The notes beneath the pieces are model-generated. The model was not told the DNA's origin. It was given only the letters and a program-made list of their open reading frames with translations, and searched no databases. Made by a program: the position numbers and the translations under genes. This document shows, one piece after another, positions 50,504 through 60,325 of a stretch of 64,000 bases of DNA. Source of the stretch: Bacteroidales bacterium (lineage in GTDB: Bacteria > Bacteroidota > Bacteroidia > Bacteroidales > UBA932); contig JAFVQD010000006.1 of the NCBI GenBank assembly GCA_017504965.1, positions 248,001-312,000 on the forward strand. Reading direction: 5' to 3'. Every line of letters begins with the position of its first letter. Positions within the stretch are counted from its first letter, which is position 1.

Positions 50504-52303
50504 ATGCTTAAGGTTCTCCCTTCACATATATCAAATCTCATAGCTGCAGGAGAGGTGGTACAGAGGCCCTCTTCTGTGGTTAAGGAGCTAATAGAGAACA
50601 GCATCGACGCTGGAGCAGAGAATATCACTGTGGTAATCAGTGACTCGGGCCGCACACTGATTCAGGTCATAGATGATGGCTGCGGTATGTCGGATGATGA
50701 TGCCAGACTCTGCTTCTCCAGACACGCCACATCCAAAATATCCAAGGCTGAAGATCTTAACTCCATCCTCACATACGGTTTCAGAGGGGAGGCACTACCT
50801 TCCATCGCGGCTGTCGCAGAGGTAACCCTCAAAACCAGAAAGAGGGGGGAAGAGATCGGCACAGAGGTGGTATTTTCGGAGTCAGGCATGATATCTCAGG
50901 AGCCATCGTCCTGTCCTGAAGGGACCAATATCTCTGTAAGGAACATCTTTTACAATGTCCCTGCAAGGAGGAAATTCCTCAAATCGGATGCATCGGAGTT
51001 CAGACAGATTGTTTCTGAATTCTGCCGAGTAGCACTCTGCCATTATGAGGTCTCTATGAGACTTGTACATAATAAAAAGGATATATACATACTCAAAGGG
51101 GCCAGAAATGTGAAGCAGAGGATACTTGAGATCTCCGGCAAAGAGCTGATAAAGGAGCTGGTGGACCTGAAGACAGATACATCTATGGTCTCCATTTCCG
51201 GATTTATAGGCAAACCGGAAGATGCACGAAAAAATGCAGCCCATCAGTATTTCTTCGTTAATGGAAGATTTTTCAAATCCCCATACCTTCATAAAGCTGT
51301 CCAGAAAGCTTATGAAAAGCTGGTTCCCGAAGGTTATAGCCCATCATATTTCATTTTCCTCGAGATCAATCCTGAAAATATAGATATAAACATCCACCCG
51401 TCCAAGACTGAGGTCAAGTTTGAGGATGAGCCGATGATATTTCAGATCCTCAACGCCTCGGTAAGGGAGTCATTGGGGATGAACTCTCTGGGACCAAGTA
51501 TCGATTTTGATATGGAGGGGGCACCGGAGATCCCTGTCCCACACAAACAGGGTGTATACACACCTCCGCCAAAAATCGATTTCGATCCCCTCTTCAACCC
51601 ATTTGATTCTGTCCCCATCTCCGGAGCCAGAGCTACGAAAGGGGCCGACAAACCAGATAACACCATCCCAAAATATCAGGCCGAACCCGAAGTGGAGGGG
51701 TATGGTGAGGTATTCGAGGAGAAGATCGCAGAGTCGAGAAATATCCTTCAGGTTCAGGGGAAGTACCTCCTCACCACCGTCAAATCGGGGCTCCTGCTGA
51801 TCCGCATCAGCAGAGCACGGGAGAGGATCCTCTACGAGAAATACCTCCGCCAGCTGGATGACTGTACACCTCTGGTTCAGGAGAGTCTGTTCCCTACATC
51901 CCTGGAACTTGACCCCATATCATATTCCCTTCTGGATGAGGCATCTGATCTCCTCCCCAAGATGGGGTTCGATGTAAGTTTCCTCCAGGGCAACACCATT
52001 TCTGTAAATGGCGTACCAGAGGGATACCCCACAGACATCCCTTCGGTCAAGAACAGCATCGACGAACTGGTCATACTCCTTTCTGACCACGGCCGGGAGG
52101 CCCTTAACAGGGCTGACGGGCGACACGAGATAGCCCTCTCACTGGCCAAATCGGGATCCAAGGGGCCATCTGCACAGCTGAGCCATCTGGAGGCACAATT
52201 ATTGATTGATTCACTATTCGGATGTATGGAGCCCGACAGAACACCTGAGGGGAGAGTCTGTATGTCCATTATTACTACAGAAGATTTAGATAAGAAGTTA
52301 TAA
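50504..52303 (+). CDS. mutL: DNA mismatch repair protein MutL, degenerate endonuclease motifs
   Basis: 599 residues. The GHKL ATPase half is intact: LIAAGEVVQRPSSVVKELIE, NSIDAGA, DDGCGM, and YGFRGEALPS. The C-terminal dimerisation/endonuclease domain begins near residue 420, but where nuclease-type MutL has DQHAxxERxxxE this one reads RISRARERILYE (R434 replacing Asp) and where CPHGRP is expected near residue 580 it reads TPEGRV. Both metal-site motifs are therefore lost. Bacteria without MutH normally rely on this nuclease, so the protein may signal mismatches differently. Start at ATG 50504. Confidence 0.94.
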   Translation: MLKVLPSHISNLIAAGEVVQRPSSVVKELIENSIDAGAENITVVISDSGRTLIQVIDDGCGMSDDDARLCFSRHATSKISKAEDLNSILTYGFRGEALPSIAAVAEVTLKTRKRGEEIGTEVVFSESGMISQEPSSCPEGTNISVRNIFYNVPARRKFLKSDASEFRQIVSEFCRVALCHYEVSMRLVHNKKDIYILKGARNVKQRILEISGKELIKELVDLKTDTSMVSISGFIGKPEDARKNAAHQYFFVNGRFFKSPYLHKAVQKAYEKLVPEGYSPSYFIFLEINPENIDINIHPSKTEVKFEDEPMIFQILNASVRESLGMNSLGPSIDFDMEGAPEIPVPHKQGVYTPPPKIDFDPLFNPFDSVPISGARATKGADKPDNTIPKYQAEPEVEGYGEVFEEKIAESRNILQVQGKYLLTTVKSGLLLIRISRARERILYEKYLRQLDDCTPLVQESLFPTSLELDPISYSLLDEASDLLPKMGFDVSFLQGNTISVNGVPEGYPTDIPSVKNSIDELVILLSDHGREALNRADGRHEIALSLAKSGSKGPSAQLSHLEAQLLIDSLFGCMEPDRTPEGRVCMSIITTEDLDKKL

Positions 52304-52304
52304 T

Positions 52305-52988
52305 ATGTTTGGAAGTTCATTTGGGGCCAATACCCCTCCGGTAGTCAAGAACCTTATCATCATAAATGTGATAATGCTCCTGTTCACTATGTTTACAGGG
52401 GATTTTATGTACAAGTTTTTCGCCCTCTATTATGTGGAGTCTGAGTGGTTCAGCCCATACCAGATCATCACTCACATATTTATGCACGGCGGTTTCTGGC
52501 ACCTGTTCTTCAATATGTACACACTTTACATTTTCGGAAGTCTGCTCGAAAATATCTGGGGGAGCAAGAAATTTTTCCTTTACTATATGATCACAGGTCT
52601 GGGTGCTGCATTTCTCCACGAACTTGTGATGTTTTTCCAGGCTGAGAGTTACTCTGCCGCAGTAGCTGCAGGGGATATGTATGCCGGAATGAAGCTTAAA
52701 ATGCTTATGATGACACCTACCGTAGGCGCTTCAGGTGCCATATATGGCCTTCTGCTGGCTTACGGTATGATGTTCCCGAACAATATAATGAGACTGGTAT
52801 TCCCACCGATTGCCCTAAAGGCCAAATGGTTCGTAATCATATTCGGTATCATCGAATTCACCTCAGGTCTATCCGGTGCTATGGGAAATTCGGGGGACAA
52901 TGTGGCCCATTTTGCACACCTGGGCGGTATGCTCTTCGGTCTGATTATGATCCTTATATGGAAAAAGAACAATAAGCTCTACTATTAG
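52305..52988 (+). CDS. Rhomboid-family intramembrane serine protease
   Basis: 227 residues with about six hydrophobic helices. The catalytic dyad is S143 in GASGAIYG and H205 in AHFAHLGG; the L1-loop WR region reads HGGFWHLFFNMYTLYIFG. It cleaves transmembrane segments within the inner membrane. One base after mutL, so part of the same run. Confidence 0.94.
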   Translation: MFGSSFGANTPPVVKNLIIINVIMLLFTMFTGDFMYKFFALYYVESEWFSPYQIITHIFMHGGFWHLFFNMYTLYIFGSLLENIWGSKKFFLYYMITGLGAAFLHELVMFFQAESYSAAVAAGDMYAGMKLKMLMMTPTVGASGAIYGLLLAYGMMFPNNIMRLVFPPIALKAKWFVIIFGIIEFTSGLSGAMGNSGDNVAHFAHLGGMLFGLIMILIWKKNNKLYY

Positions 52989-52999
52989 TGTATCTGAAG

Positions 53000-54082
53000 A
53001 TGGCCAGGAAAGGGAAGAAAAGGATAAGTATCTGGGGGTATCTGTTCAGAGTAGCGGTGGCCATAGCAGCCGTCGCACTGTTCATCTCATATATATCCAT
53101 ATTCTTCAACCCATCGAAACTCTGGATTATCAGCCTTTTCGGACTTTACTACATCCCCATAGTCATAGTGAATGTAATCCTCCTCTCTATGGCTGTAGTC
53201 CGCTGGTCAGCCTCTGCCTGGCTCCCTGTCATAGTACTCCTCCCCTCGCTGTTCTTCCTCAGACATTTTGTAAGTTTCGGAAAGGAGCAGCCCGCTACTG
53301 AGAACAATTACAAAGTTATCACCTATAATGTAGGTCAATATAACTCTGGGAAAATGGATATCTCCCGTAAGGAGTGCAGAAGACAAGTGGCCTCATTTAT
53401 CGAGAAAGAAGAGCCCGATGTGGTGTGCCTTCAGGAGTTCTACATCAGCGATCCGTCACAGGCTGCCGGCATCCTCCCCACCTTCCCCTACAAACAGCAC
53501 CACCTGATAAAAATCAGGGACAACTACTACTTCGGGAACCTCATCGCCAGCAAAAGGCCGATAGTTTCCAAAGGGAAAATCACTTTCAAGAAGAGCACGA
53601 ATCTCTCCATCTACGCTGATATCAAATTCGACAGGGACACCATCAGAATATACAATAACCACCTCGAATCTTACAGCCTTTCACCTTCGGCACTGCTGAA
53701 GAGGCTCCGCAATGGGACCCGTTCCATCTCAGACGAATGGAAGGAGATTCACCAGAGGATGAGAGTATCGAACATAAAGAGGGCCCATCAGGTGGACAGT
53801 GTCCTGAGACACATCCAGAAAAGCGAATATAAATCTATCATCTGCGGTGATTTCAATGACACCCCGATGTCATACACATACCAGCAGCTCCGAAAGGTGA
53901 GCAAGGACACATTCCTGGAGGCAGGACACGGATTCAGCTCCACATACTCCTTCCTGTGGCCACTCCTGAGGATAGACTACGTCCTGGTCCCATCAGACTA
54001 CCAGGTCAAGAGTCACACTACCCCCAGAATCAGATATTCAGACCACTATCCGGTAATAACAGAAATACATAAAGCACTATGA
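53000..54082 (+). CDS. Endonuclease/exonuclease/phosphatase-family membrane protein
   Basis: 360 residues. Three hydrophobic segments at about 10-95 anchor the protein, followed by an EEP domain: VITYNVGQYN, VVCLQEFYI, NNHLES, ICGDFNDTP and RIDYVL...SDHYPV, the Mg-dependent phosphodiesterase core. Substrates in this group range from DNA to sphingomyelin and phosphoinositides; in Bacteroidetes it is often a membrane-bound protein of unknown role. ATG at 53000 preferred; GTG at 52988 would overlap the rhomboid stop. Confidence 0.88.
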   Translation: MARKGKKRISIWGYLFRVAVAIAAVALFISYISIFFNPSKLWIISLFGLYYIPIVIVNVILLSMAVVRWSASAWLPVIVLLPSLFFLRHFVSFGKEQPATENNYKVITYNVGQYNSGKMDISRKECRRQVASFIEKEEPDVVCLQEFYISDPSQAAGILPTFPYKQHHLIKIRDNYYFGNLIASKRPIVSKGKITFKKSTNLSIYADIKFDRDTIRIYNNHLESYSLSPSALLKRLRNGTRSISDEWKEIHQRMRVSNIKRAHQVDSVLRHIQKSEYKSIICGDFNDTPMSYTYQQLRKVSKDTFLEAGHGFSSTYSFLWPLLRIDYVLVPSDYQVKSHTTPRIRYSDHYPVITEIHKAL

Positions 54083-54645
54083 AAGAGGCTATAAAAAAAG
54101 CAGTAGAAGTACTCAAGCAAGGTGGGATCATCCTATACCCTACCGACACCATTTGGGGAATCGGATGCGATGCAACAAACCCCGAAGCGGTAGAAAAAGT
54201 ATATAAAATCAAACAGAGGTCAGACTCAAAAAGTCTGGTAGTCCTCGCTGCAGACCTCGATATGATCGCTCTGCACGTGAAAGAGATCCCCGAGATGGCC
54301 ATTACCCTGGTGGAGATCACCGACAAACCCCTTACCATCATCTATCCTGATGCAGTGGGGCTTGCACCCAATGTCGTCGCAGAAGACGGGAGTATCGCGA
54401 TAAGGGTCCCTTCGGGCAATGAGTTCTGCCTCCAGCTCCTTAAAGCATTCCGCAAACCTATCGTCTCCACCTCCGCAAATATCTCAGGGGAGAAGGCCCC
54501 TGCACACCTTAAAGATGTATCCGAAGCCATTGCGTCAGCAGCAGACTGGACAGCCCAGCCCTCCTGGGATGCCGGTGCTACAGGGAAAGCATCATCCATC
54601 ATCCAGCTTAAAGTGAACGGAGAGGTGAAAATCGTAAGGGAATAG
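54079..54645 (+). CDS. tsaC: L-threonylcarbamoyladenylate synthase (Sua5/YciO/YrdC)
   Basis: 188 residues, single YrdC domain: GGIILYPTDTIWGIGCDATN, KQRSDSKSLVVL, RVPSGNEFCLQLL and PIVSTSANISGEKAP. It makes threonylcarbamoyl-AMP for t6A37 tRNA modification; tsaE at 62550-62966 serves the next steps. Overlaps the preceding gene as ATGA. Confidence 0.92.
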   Translation: MKEAIKKAVEVLKQGGIILYPTDTIWGIGCDATNPEAVEKVYKIKQRSDSKSLVVLAADLDMIALHVKEIPEMAITLVEITDKPLTIIYPDAVGLAPNVVAEDGSIAIRVPSGNEFCLQLLKAFRKPIVSTSANISGEKAPAHLKDVSEAIASAADWTAQPSWDAGATGKASSIIQLKVNGEVKIVRE

Positions 54646-54647
54646 CG

Positions 54648-55400
54648 ATGGAAGTATTCTACTCAAACCATATTGCCGACGGCAGGATCACCCTCTCTCC
54701 GGAGGAGAGCACCCACTGCATCAAGGTGCTCAGGCACAAAGTGGGGGACGAGGTGAAGGTGAGTGGCGGAGACGGAAACCTCTACCGCTGCATCATCGAA
54801 GAGGCCGGCCCACGCGGAGCCATCCTCTCCATCCTCTCTATCGAAGGGGGGTTCGGCAAACACCCCTACTACCTCCATATTGCGGTAGCACCGACAAAAA
54901 ACATAGACCGCTACGAATGGTTCCTCGAGAAAGCGACAGAAGTGGGGATAGATGAGATCACCCCCATCCTCTGTGCACACTCCGAAAGGAAAGTGGTAAA
55001 AGAGGAGCGTCAGGAGAGGGTCGTTATCGCAGCAGCGAAACAGTCTCTCAAAGGGGAGATACCCACTGCCCATCCTCTCACTCCGGTGAGAGAGTTCATA
55101 GACTCCGCTGCAGGGTTTGAAGGTGGGAAATACATCGCCTATTGCGATAGCGAACTGATCAATGCCGAGGGCAATGCCATACCGCGCATCCCTATGACCC
55201 AGGCCCTCTCCCAGCAGGAAAATGGGGGAGGAGAGCTCCGCTCAATAGTGCTGATCGGCCCAGAGGGGGACTTTTCTATGGAGGAGATACGCCACGCTGC
55301 AGCTGCCGGCTTCCTCCCCATCAGCCTCGGTGAGTCACGTCTCAGGACAGAGACAGCTGCCCTCACCGCCACACTTGCACACTACCTGCATAAACTGTAA
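54648..55400 (+). CDS. rsmE: 16S rRNA m3U1498 methyltransferase
   Basis: 250 residues. The PUA-like N-terminus HCIKVLRHKVGDEVKVSGGDG is followed by a SPOUT domain with the knot: KATEVGIDEITPILCAHSER, KQSLKGEIP, LIGPEGDFS and LGESRLRTETAAL. It methylates U1498 of 16S rRNA. Two bases after tsaC. Confidence 0.94.
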   Translation: MEVFYSNHIADGRITLSPEESTHCIKVLRHKVGDEVKVSGGDGNLYRCIIEEAGPRGAILSILSIEGGFGKHPYYLHIAVAPTKNIDRYEWFLEKATEVGIDEITPILCAHSERKVVKEERQERVVIAAAKQSLKGEIPTAHPLTPVREFIDSAAGFEGGKYIAYCDSELINAEGNAIPRIPMTQALSQQENGGGELRSIVLIGPEGDFSMEEIRHAAAAGFLPISLGESRLRTETAALTATLAHYLHKL

Positions 55401-55405
55401 ATTTG
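55398..55405 (+). promoter_or_regulatory. Internal -7 promoter element before the NagX-like gene
   Basis: TAAATTTG with CTTG at 55374-55377 (20-base spacer), overlapping the rsmE stop. It lies 16 bases before the ATG at 55422. Confidence 0.5.
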
Positions 55406-55421
55406 CAATAAAATATAAACT

Positions 55422-56642
55422 ATGAGTTCTATCAAAACTAACAGGTATGTGGCTCTGGATGTCCTGAGGGGGATGACAGTAGCCGGTATGATTTTAGTAA
55501 ATAACCCGGGGACCTGGGGAAGCATCTATCCGCCACTCAGGCACGCTGCTTGGGCGGGGTGTACACCTACCGACCTTGTATTCCCATTTTTCCTATTTGT
55601 AGTGGGTGCTGCGATGGCTTTCTCTTTCGCCAAATACAGTGAAGGGCTGAACGCCGCCAGCGTGAAGAAGCTGATCAAGCGAGGTATCCTTATCTTTCTG
55701 GTAGGGCTTGGCCTCAACGCATTTCCATTCTACCCCACCAGCCCCGATCCAGAGCTGACTTTCTGGGGAAATCTCGCTGACTATTGGGGACACGTCCGTA
55801 TTGTAGGTGTGCTGCAGAGAATTGCTATGTGCTATATCCTTGGAGGTCTTGTTGCCCTTTGGCTCAAGTCTACCAAAAAAATTATTATCTCAATGGGGGT
55901 GCTGATGGGACTCCATTGGCTCATACTCTTCCTGATAGGTGACCACTCCGCACCCCTTGTAAACGGGGCAGCAGGCTCATTCTCCCTTGCAGGGCAAAAT
56001 GCTGATGTTATTGACCTTGCCATCTTCGGAGAGAGTCATATATACAAAGGATTCGGTATCCCATTTGATCCGGAGGGGCTTTTGGGGGCACTCTCCGGTG
56101 CCTGCACAGTGCTGCTGGGTTACCTTATCGGGAACAAAATCAGAAATACAGAGAGCAAAATCGATGTGGTGGCACAGCTCTACACCATCGGTATGCTTTG
56201 CCTGGCAGGTGGTCTCGTATGGAGCCTTTGCTACCCTATCATCAAGGCCCTATGGACAGGGTCATATGTTCTGTATGCAGGTGGCTGGAGTATCCTTATG
56301 CTCGCTTTCTTCATCTACCTTATCGATGTCAAGGGGAAGGAGAAGATTTTTACACCTTTCAAAGCGCTGGGTATGAACCCTCTGTTTGCTTTTGTTATGG
56401 CAGGGCTCTTTGCCAAGATTTTGGGCAGGATGATCAAATGGACCTCTATGATAACCCTTGCAGACGGGTCGGTAAAAGAGAAGACCTGGAGTGTTCTGTC
56501 GTGGTTCTACAACAATGTATGCGTGGCTATCGTAGGTGAAAGCAATGAACTGTCATCACTTATCTATGCCCTCGTATATGTGGCTGTATTCACCGCTATG
56601 GCGATGTTCCTGTACAAAAAGAAGATCGTAATCAAACTTTAG
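55422..56642 (+). CDS. NagX/HGSNAT-like (DUF5009) transmembrane acyltransferase
   Basis: 406 residues with about 11 hydrophobic helices. The start (YVALDVLRGMTVAGMILVNNPG) and the block HAAWAGCTPTDLVFPFFLFVVG are hallmarks of the heparan-alpha-glucosaminide N-acetyltransferase-like family, in which a His acts in acetyl transfer across the membrane. Bacterial NagX is associated with amino-sugar use. The substrate here is unknown. Own promoter; the phosphodiesterase gene follows after one base. Confidence 0.87.
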   Translation: MSSIKTNRYVALDVLRGMTVAGMILVNNPGTWGSIYPPLRHAAWAGCTPTDLVFPFFLFVVGAAMAFSFAKYSEGLNAASVKKLIKRGILIFLVGLGLNAFPFYPTSPDPELTFWGNLADYWGHVRIVGVLQRIAMCYILGGLVALWLKSTKKIIISMGVLMGLHWLILFLIGDHSAPLVNGAAGSFSLAGQNADVIDLAIFGESHIYKGFGIPFDPEGLLGALSGACTVLLGYLIGNKIRNTESKIDVVAQLYTIGMLCLAGGLVWSLCYPIIKALWTGSYVLYAGGWSILMLAFFIYLIDVKGKEKIFTPFKALGMNPLFAFVMAGLFAKILGRMIKWTSMITLADGSVKEKTWSVLSWFYNNVCVAIVGESNELSSLIYALVYVAVFTAMAMFLYKKKIVIKL

Positions 56643-56643
56643 T

Positions 56644-57153
56644 ATGAAATATATAGGACTGATTTCCGATACCCACTGTACCTTCGATGACAAGCTGCGG
56701 GAGTTTCTCGAGCCTGTGGACGAGATATGGCATGCCGGTGATTTCGGAGATCTGGAGACCTTAAGCGCTATAGCCCATTTCAAGCCGATGAAAGGGGTTT
56801 ATGGCAATTGTGACGGAACCCCCATAAGACAGCGGGTCCCTTATACTCAGGTATTCGAGTGTGAGGGGATGAGGGTGCTGATGATGCATATTGGCGGGTA
56901 TCCGGGACGATACGACTTCAAAGCATTCGAACTTATAAATGCCCATCTTCCAAATCTGTTCATTTGCGGTCACTCCCACATATTGAAGGTGATGAACGAC
57001 AAAAAATACGATATGATGACCATCAATCCGGGTGCTGCCGGGAATTCTGGCTTCCATATCGTGAGAACAGCCCTCAGATTCAAGATAGATGATGGAAAAA
57101 TCATCTCTATGGAGGTCGGAGAGTGGGATAGAAACAACAATAAACCCTTATAA
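56644..57153 (+). CDS. YfcE-type metallophosphoesterase
   Basis: 169 residues. Calcineurin-like metal site is complete: ISDTHCTFDD, HAGDFGD, GNCDG, MMHIGG and CGHSHI. These small enzymes hydrolyse phosphodiesters; the physiological substrate is unknown. One base after the NagX-like gene, three before the S9 peptidase gene. Confidence 0.92.
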   Translation: MKYIGLISDTHCTFDDKLREFLEPVDEIWHAGDFGDLETLSAIAHFKPMKGVYGNCDGTPIRQRVPYTQVFECEGMRVLMMHIGGYPGRYDFKAFELINAHLPNLFICGHSHILKVMNDKKYDMMTINPGAAGNSGFHIVRTALRFKIDDGKIISMEVGEWDRNNNKPL

Positions 57154-57156
57154 TCT

Positions 57157-59625
57157 ATGAAACAAACAACTTATGCTCTAATTATCGCCGCTTTGATGCT
57201 GTCATTCGGTGCCAAAGCTCAAACTCCGGTTACAGAGGCAAACTATGAGCTGGCTGAGAGATTTTCACCCAAGAAGATGAACAGGATGGTCTACTCTACC
57301 ACACTCAGACCAAATTGGTTTGCAAATTCAAACAAATTCTGGTACAGCTGGAAAACATCTCAAGGGGAACAATACTATATCGTGGACCCTGTAGCAAAAA
57401 CCAAAACACCTGTTTTCGATCTTGAAAAACTGGCAATGGAGCTTACAGAGATCACTCACGACCCATTCGACGCACAACACATCCCTTTCAAGAAACTTGA
57501 ACTTAAAGAGGACAAATATTTCACTTTCGAGATACAGTCTAATCTGGAGGTAGAGAAGAAAGACAAGAAGAAATCGGGTGCAGACACTACTGCTGCCAAG
57601 AAAAAACGTCCTGAAATGGAGAAGAAACTGTTCCGTTTCAAATACGACATCGCCACCAGAAAACTTACCGACATCTCCGATGAAGATGCGAGGAAATCAT
57701 ACCCCCGATGGGCATCCATCTCTCCGGACAGCAGTGTAGTGGTATATGCGAAAGGTTATGACCTCTACTATACCGATATGGACAATCTCCGCAAGATTAT
57801 GGAGGATGACAAAGACTCTACTATCGTAGAACACCGTCTCACCACAGATGGAACCAAGGCTTGTGCATACGGTGGTGATGACTATAAAGGTATCGTAGAT
57901 GACAGAGACACCACCAAGAGATACCGCATATATGCAGCGTGGTCTCCGGACTCAAAACATTTCGTAATGAACAAATACGATATGTCTGAGGTTAAAGAGC
58001 TATGGGTCATCGATGCAGTTTCCGGCAAACGCCCAAAACTTGAATCATACAAATATCAGATGCCGGGTGAACCAGGTCCCAAAACCTACACCCTTCTGTT
58101 CAATATGGAGGAGAAAAGCTACAAGCAGATCAATGTGGCCGCTTTCAAAGACCAATCTCTGGAAATGGCATACAAACCTATGACCAATAAAGAGAGATAT
58201 AAAGATTATTACCCTATCGTATGGCTGGGAGAGAACGACTATTTCTATCTTACCCGTCTGAGCAGAGACCTTCACCGCGTGGATGTATGTAAGGTAACTT
58301 TGGGTGATGACACAGCCAGAGTGGTCATAGAAGAAAGACTCAACACTTACATTGAGACCCGTTCACTAAGGGAGGTAAAAAACACCAAAGAGCTTATCCA
58401 ATGGTCAGAGAGAAACGGTTGGGCACACCTTTATCTCTATGGTGCAGATGGCAAACTTAAAAATGCCATTACCAAGGGTGCCTGGCACGTAGAGGATGTG
58501 GTAGCTGTGGATGAGGCAGCCAGAGTGATCTATTTCAGGGCTCACGGTGTGAACAAAAAAGAGAACCCATACTACGAACATCTGTATCGCATCAATTTTG
58601 ACGGTACCGGGATGAAACTTCTCAATGAAGGGAACTACGATACCAGATCATTTATGTGCGATGATGCCAAGTTCTTCGTAAGCAGCGCCTCAAGGGTAGA
58701 TGCAGTCCCTACGAATACCCTATATGACAATATGGGTAGAAAGGTGATGGATCTTGAGACTGCCGACTTCAGCCAGCTCTTTATGGCCGGTTACAAATTC
58801 CCTGAGACTTTCGTGGTCAAAGCTGCCGATGGCATCACCGATCTTCACGGTGTAATGTACAAACCATTTGACTTTGATTCCACTAAAGTCTACCCCATCA
58901 TCGAGTATGTATATCCGGGTCCACAGACTGAGGCTACAAACTACTCTTGGTCAAAAGGTATGGACAGAATCGACCGTCTGGCTCAGATAGGCTTCGTGGT
59001 TATCACTGTAGGTAACCGTGGTGGTCACCCTAACCGCTCGAAATGGTACCACAACTTCGGTTACGGGAATCTGCGTGACTATGGTCTTGAGGACCAGAAA
59101 GTGGCAGTTCAGCAACTTGCAGCCCGCCACAAATTCATTGACATCAGCAGAGTGGGTATCCACGGCCACTCAGGTGGAGGATTTATGTCCACTGCCGCCA
59201 TCCTTACTTACCCCGATTTCTACAAAGTGGCTGTATCTTGCGCAGGCAACCACGACAACAGCATCTATAACCGCTGGTGGAGTGAAACTCACCACGGAGT
59301 TAAGGAGGTAGTTTCAGAGAAAGGTGACACCACATTCAAATATGACATCAAGAAGAACCACGAACTCGCCAAGAACCTGAAGGGAAGACTTCTCCTTGTT
59401 CACGGTGATATCGATGACAATGTTCACCCTGCCAACACTACCAGAGTGGTAAATGCACTTATCAGAGCTAACAAACGCTTCGAGATGCTTTATCTCCCAG
59501 GTCAGAGACACGGTTTTGGAGATATGTCCGAATATTTCTTCTGGAGAATGGCTGACTTCTACAGCAGATATCTCCTCGAAGATTTCGAGAATACAGTGGA
59601 TATCCCTCAGATGAACAATGACTAG
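57157..59625 (+). CDS. Dipeptidyl-peptidase IV-like S9 family peptidase, exported
   Basis: 822 residues. Signal peptide ending AKAQ (about residue 22). An N-terminal beta-propeller (DPPIV_N, about 90-560) precedes the alpha/beta hydrolase domain with nucleophile elbow GHSGGG, catalytic Asp in HGDIDDNVHP and His in GQRHGF. It removes X-Pro or similar dipeptides in the periplasm or on the surface; peptides could be taken up by the POT transporter at 562-2115. The insertion at about 140-150 is Lys-rich. Confidence 0.92.
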   Translation: MKQTTYALIIAALMLSFGAKAQTPVTEANYELAERFSPKKMNRMVYSTTLRPNWFANSNKFWYSWKTSQGEQYYIVDPVAKTKTPVFDLEKLAMELTEITHDPFDAQHIPFKKLELKEDKYFTFEIQSNLEVEKKDKKKSGADTTAAKKKRPEMEKKLFRFKYDIATRKLTDISDEDARKSYPRWASISPDSSVVVYAKGYDLYYTDMDNLRKIMEDDKDSTIVEHRLTTDGTKACAYGGDDYKGIVDDRDTTKRYRIYAAWSPDSKHFVMNKYDMSEVKELWVIDAVSGKRPKLESYKYQMPGEPGPKTYTLLFNMEEKSYKQINVAAFKDQSLEMAYKPMTNKERYKDYYPIVWLGENDYFYLTRLSRDLHRVDVCKVTLGDDTARVVIEERLNTYIETRSLREVKNTKELIQWSERNGWAHLYLYGADGKLKNAITKGAWHVEDVVAVDEAARVIYFRAHGVNKKENPYYEHLYRINFDGTGMKLLNEGNYDTRSFMCDDAKFFVSSASRVDAVPTNTLYDNMGRKVMDLETADFSQLFMAGYKFPETFVVKAADGITDLHGVMYKPFDFDSTKVYPIIEYVYPGPQTEATNYSWSKGMDRIDRLAQIGFVVITVGNRGGHPNRSKWYHNFGYGNLRDYGLEDQKVAVQQLAARHKFIDISRVGIHGHSGGGFMSTAAILTYPDFYKVAVSCAGNHDNSIYNRWWSETHHGVKEVVSEKGDTTFKYDIKKNHELAKNLKGRLLLVHGDIDDNVHPANTTRVVNALIRANKRFEMLYLPGQRHGFGDMSEYFFWRMADFYSRYLLEDFENTVDIPQMNND

Positions 59626-60298
59626 ATCGAAATTTCTTAGCACACTTGCCCCCTTCGACTATTTTCTGATAGTCGGAGTGGTGGCTTGTAGTGTCATATA
59701 TTCATCATTGACAGGGGAGTGGGATGTGCTTGGTATGGTGGCAGCCATCGCCGGCCTCGTGAATGTCGTTCTCTGTGCCAAAGGGAGTATAGTGAACTAT
59801 CTTTTCGGTCTGATAAACGTATCTCTCTATGCCTATATCTCCTTCAAGTCGCAGTTGTATGGCGACTTTGCCCTTAATGCACTCTACTATATCCCTATGC
59901 AGTTTATCGGTTTTTACAGCTGGCGCAAAAGGGGTAGCGCAGAAAACTCTTCACAAGTGGAGGGGCGCAGACTCTCCTGGAGGCAGAGGGCTGTATGGGG
60001 AGGAGCTACAGTGCTTACTACAGCGATAGGTGCTGTCGTTTTAGCTAAAGTGGGAGATCCATATCCTGTCAAGGACTCTATCACCACTATTGTTTCCATC
60101 ATCGCTATGCTACTGATGGTCAATGCCTATATGGAGCAATGGATCCTCTGGATCCTCGTAAACCTGGTATCTGTCTTCATCTGGCTCCAGTTCACCATCG
60201 CACACGAACCACACGCCGCCCTTATGCTCATAATGTGGCTCTTCTACACCGCCAACTCCATAAACGGCTACAGAGTGTGGTTGAAATTATCGAAGTAA
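59618..60298 (+). CDS. pnuC: PnuC-family nicotinamide mononucleotide/riboside transporter
   Basis: 226 residues with about seven hydrophobic helices. Typical positions: AAIAGLVNVVLCAKGSIVNYLFGLINVSLY and FYSWRKRGS, as in PnuC proteins that bring in nicotinamide riboside or NMN. A thiamine or riboflavin carrier is possible since Bacteroidetes PnuT/PnuX relatives exist; no riboswitch precedes it. Overlaps the S9 peptidase gene by eight bases. Confidence 0.88.
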   Translation: MTRSKFLSTLAPFDYFLIVGVVACSVIYSSLTGEWDVLGMVAAIAGLVNVVLCAKGSIVNYLFGLINVSLYAYISFKSQLYGDFALNALYYIPMQFIGFYSWRKRGSAENSSQVEGRRLSWRQRAVWGGATVLTTAIGAVVLAKVGDPYPVKDSITTIVSIIAMLLMVNAYMEQWILWILVNLVSVFIWLQFTIAHEPHAALMLIMWLFYTANSINGYRVWLKLSK

Positions 60299-60303
60299 CA
60301 AAA

Positions 60304-60311
60304 TATTTTTG
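60304..60311 (+). promoter_or_regulatory. -7 promoter element of the SUMF1-type gene
   Basis: TATTTTTG, 14 bases before the GTG start at 60326, giving a very short leader. Confidence 0.5.
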
Positions 60312-60325
60312 TAATACCTAACAAC

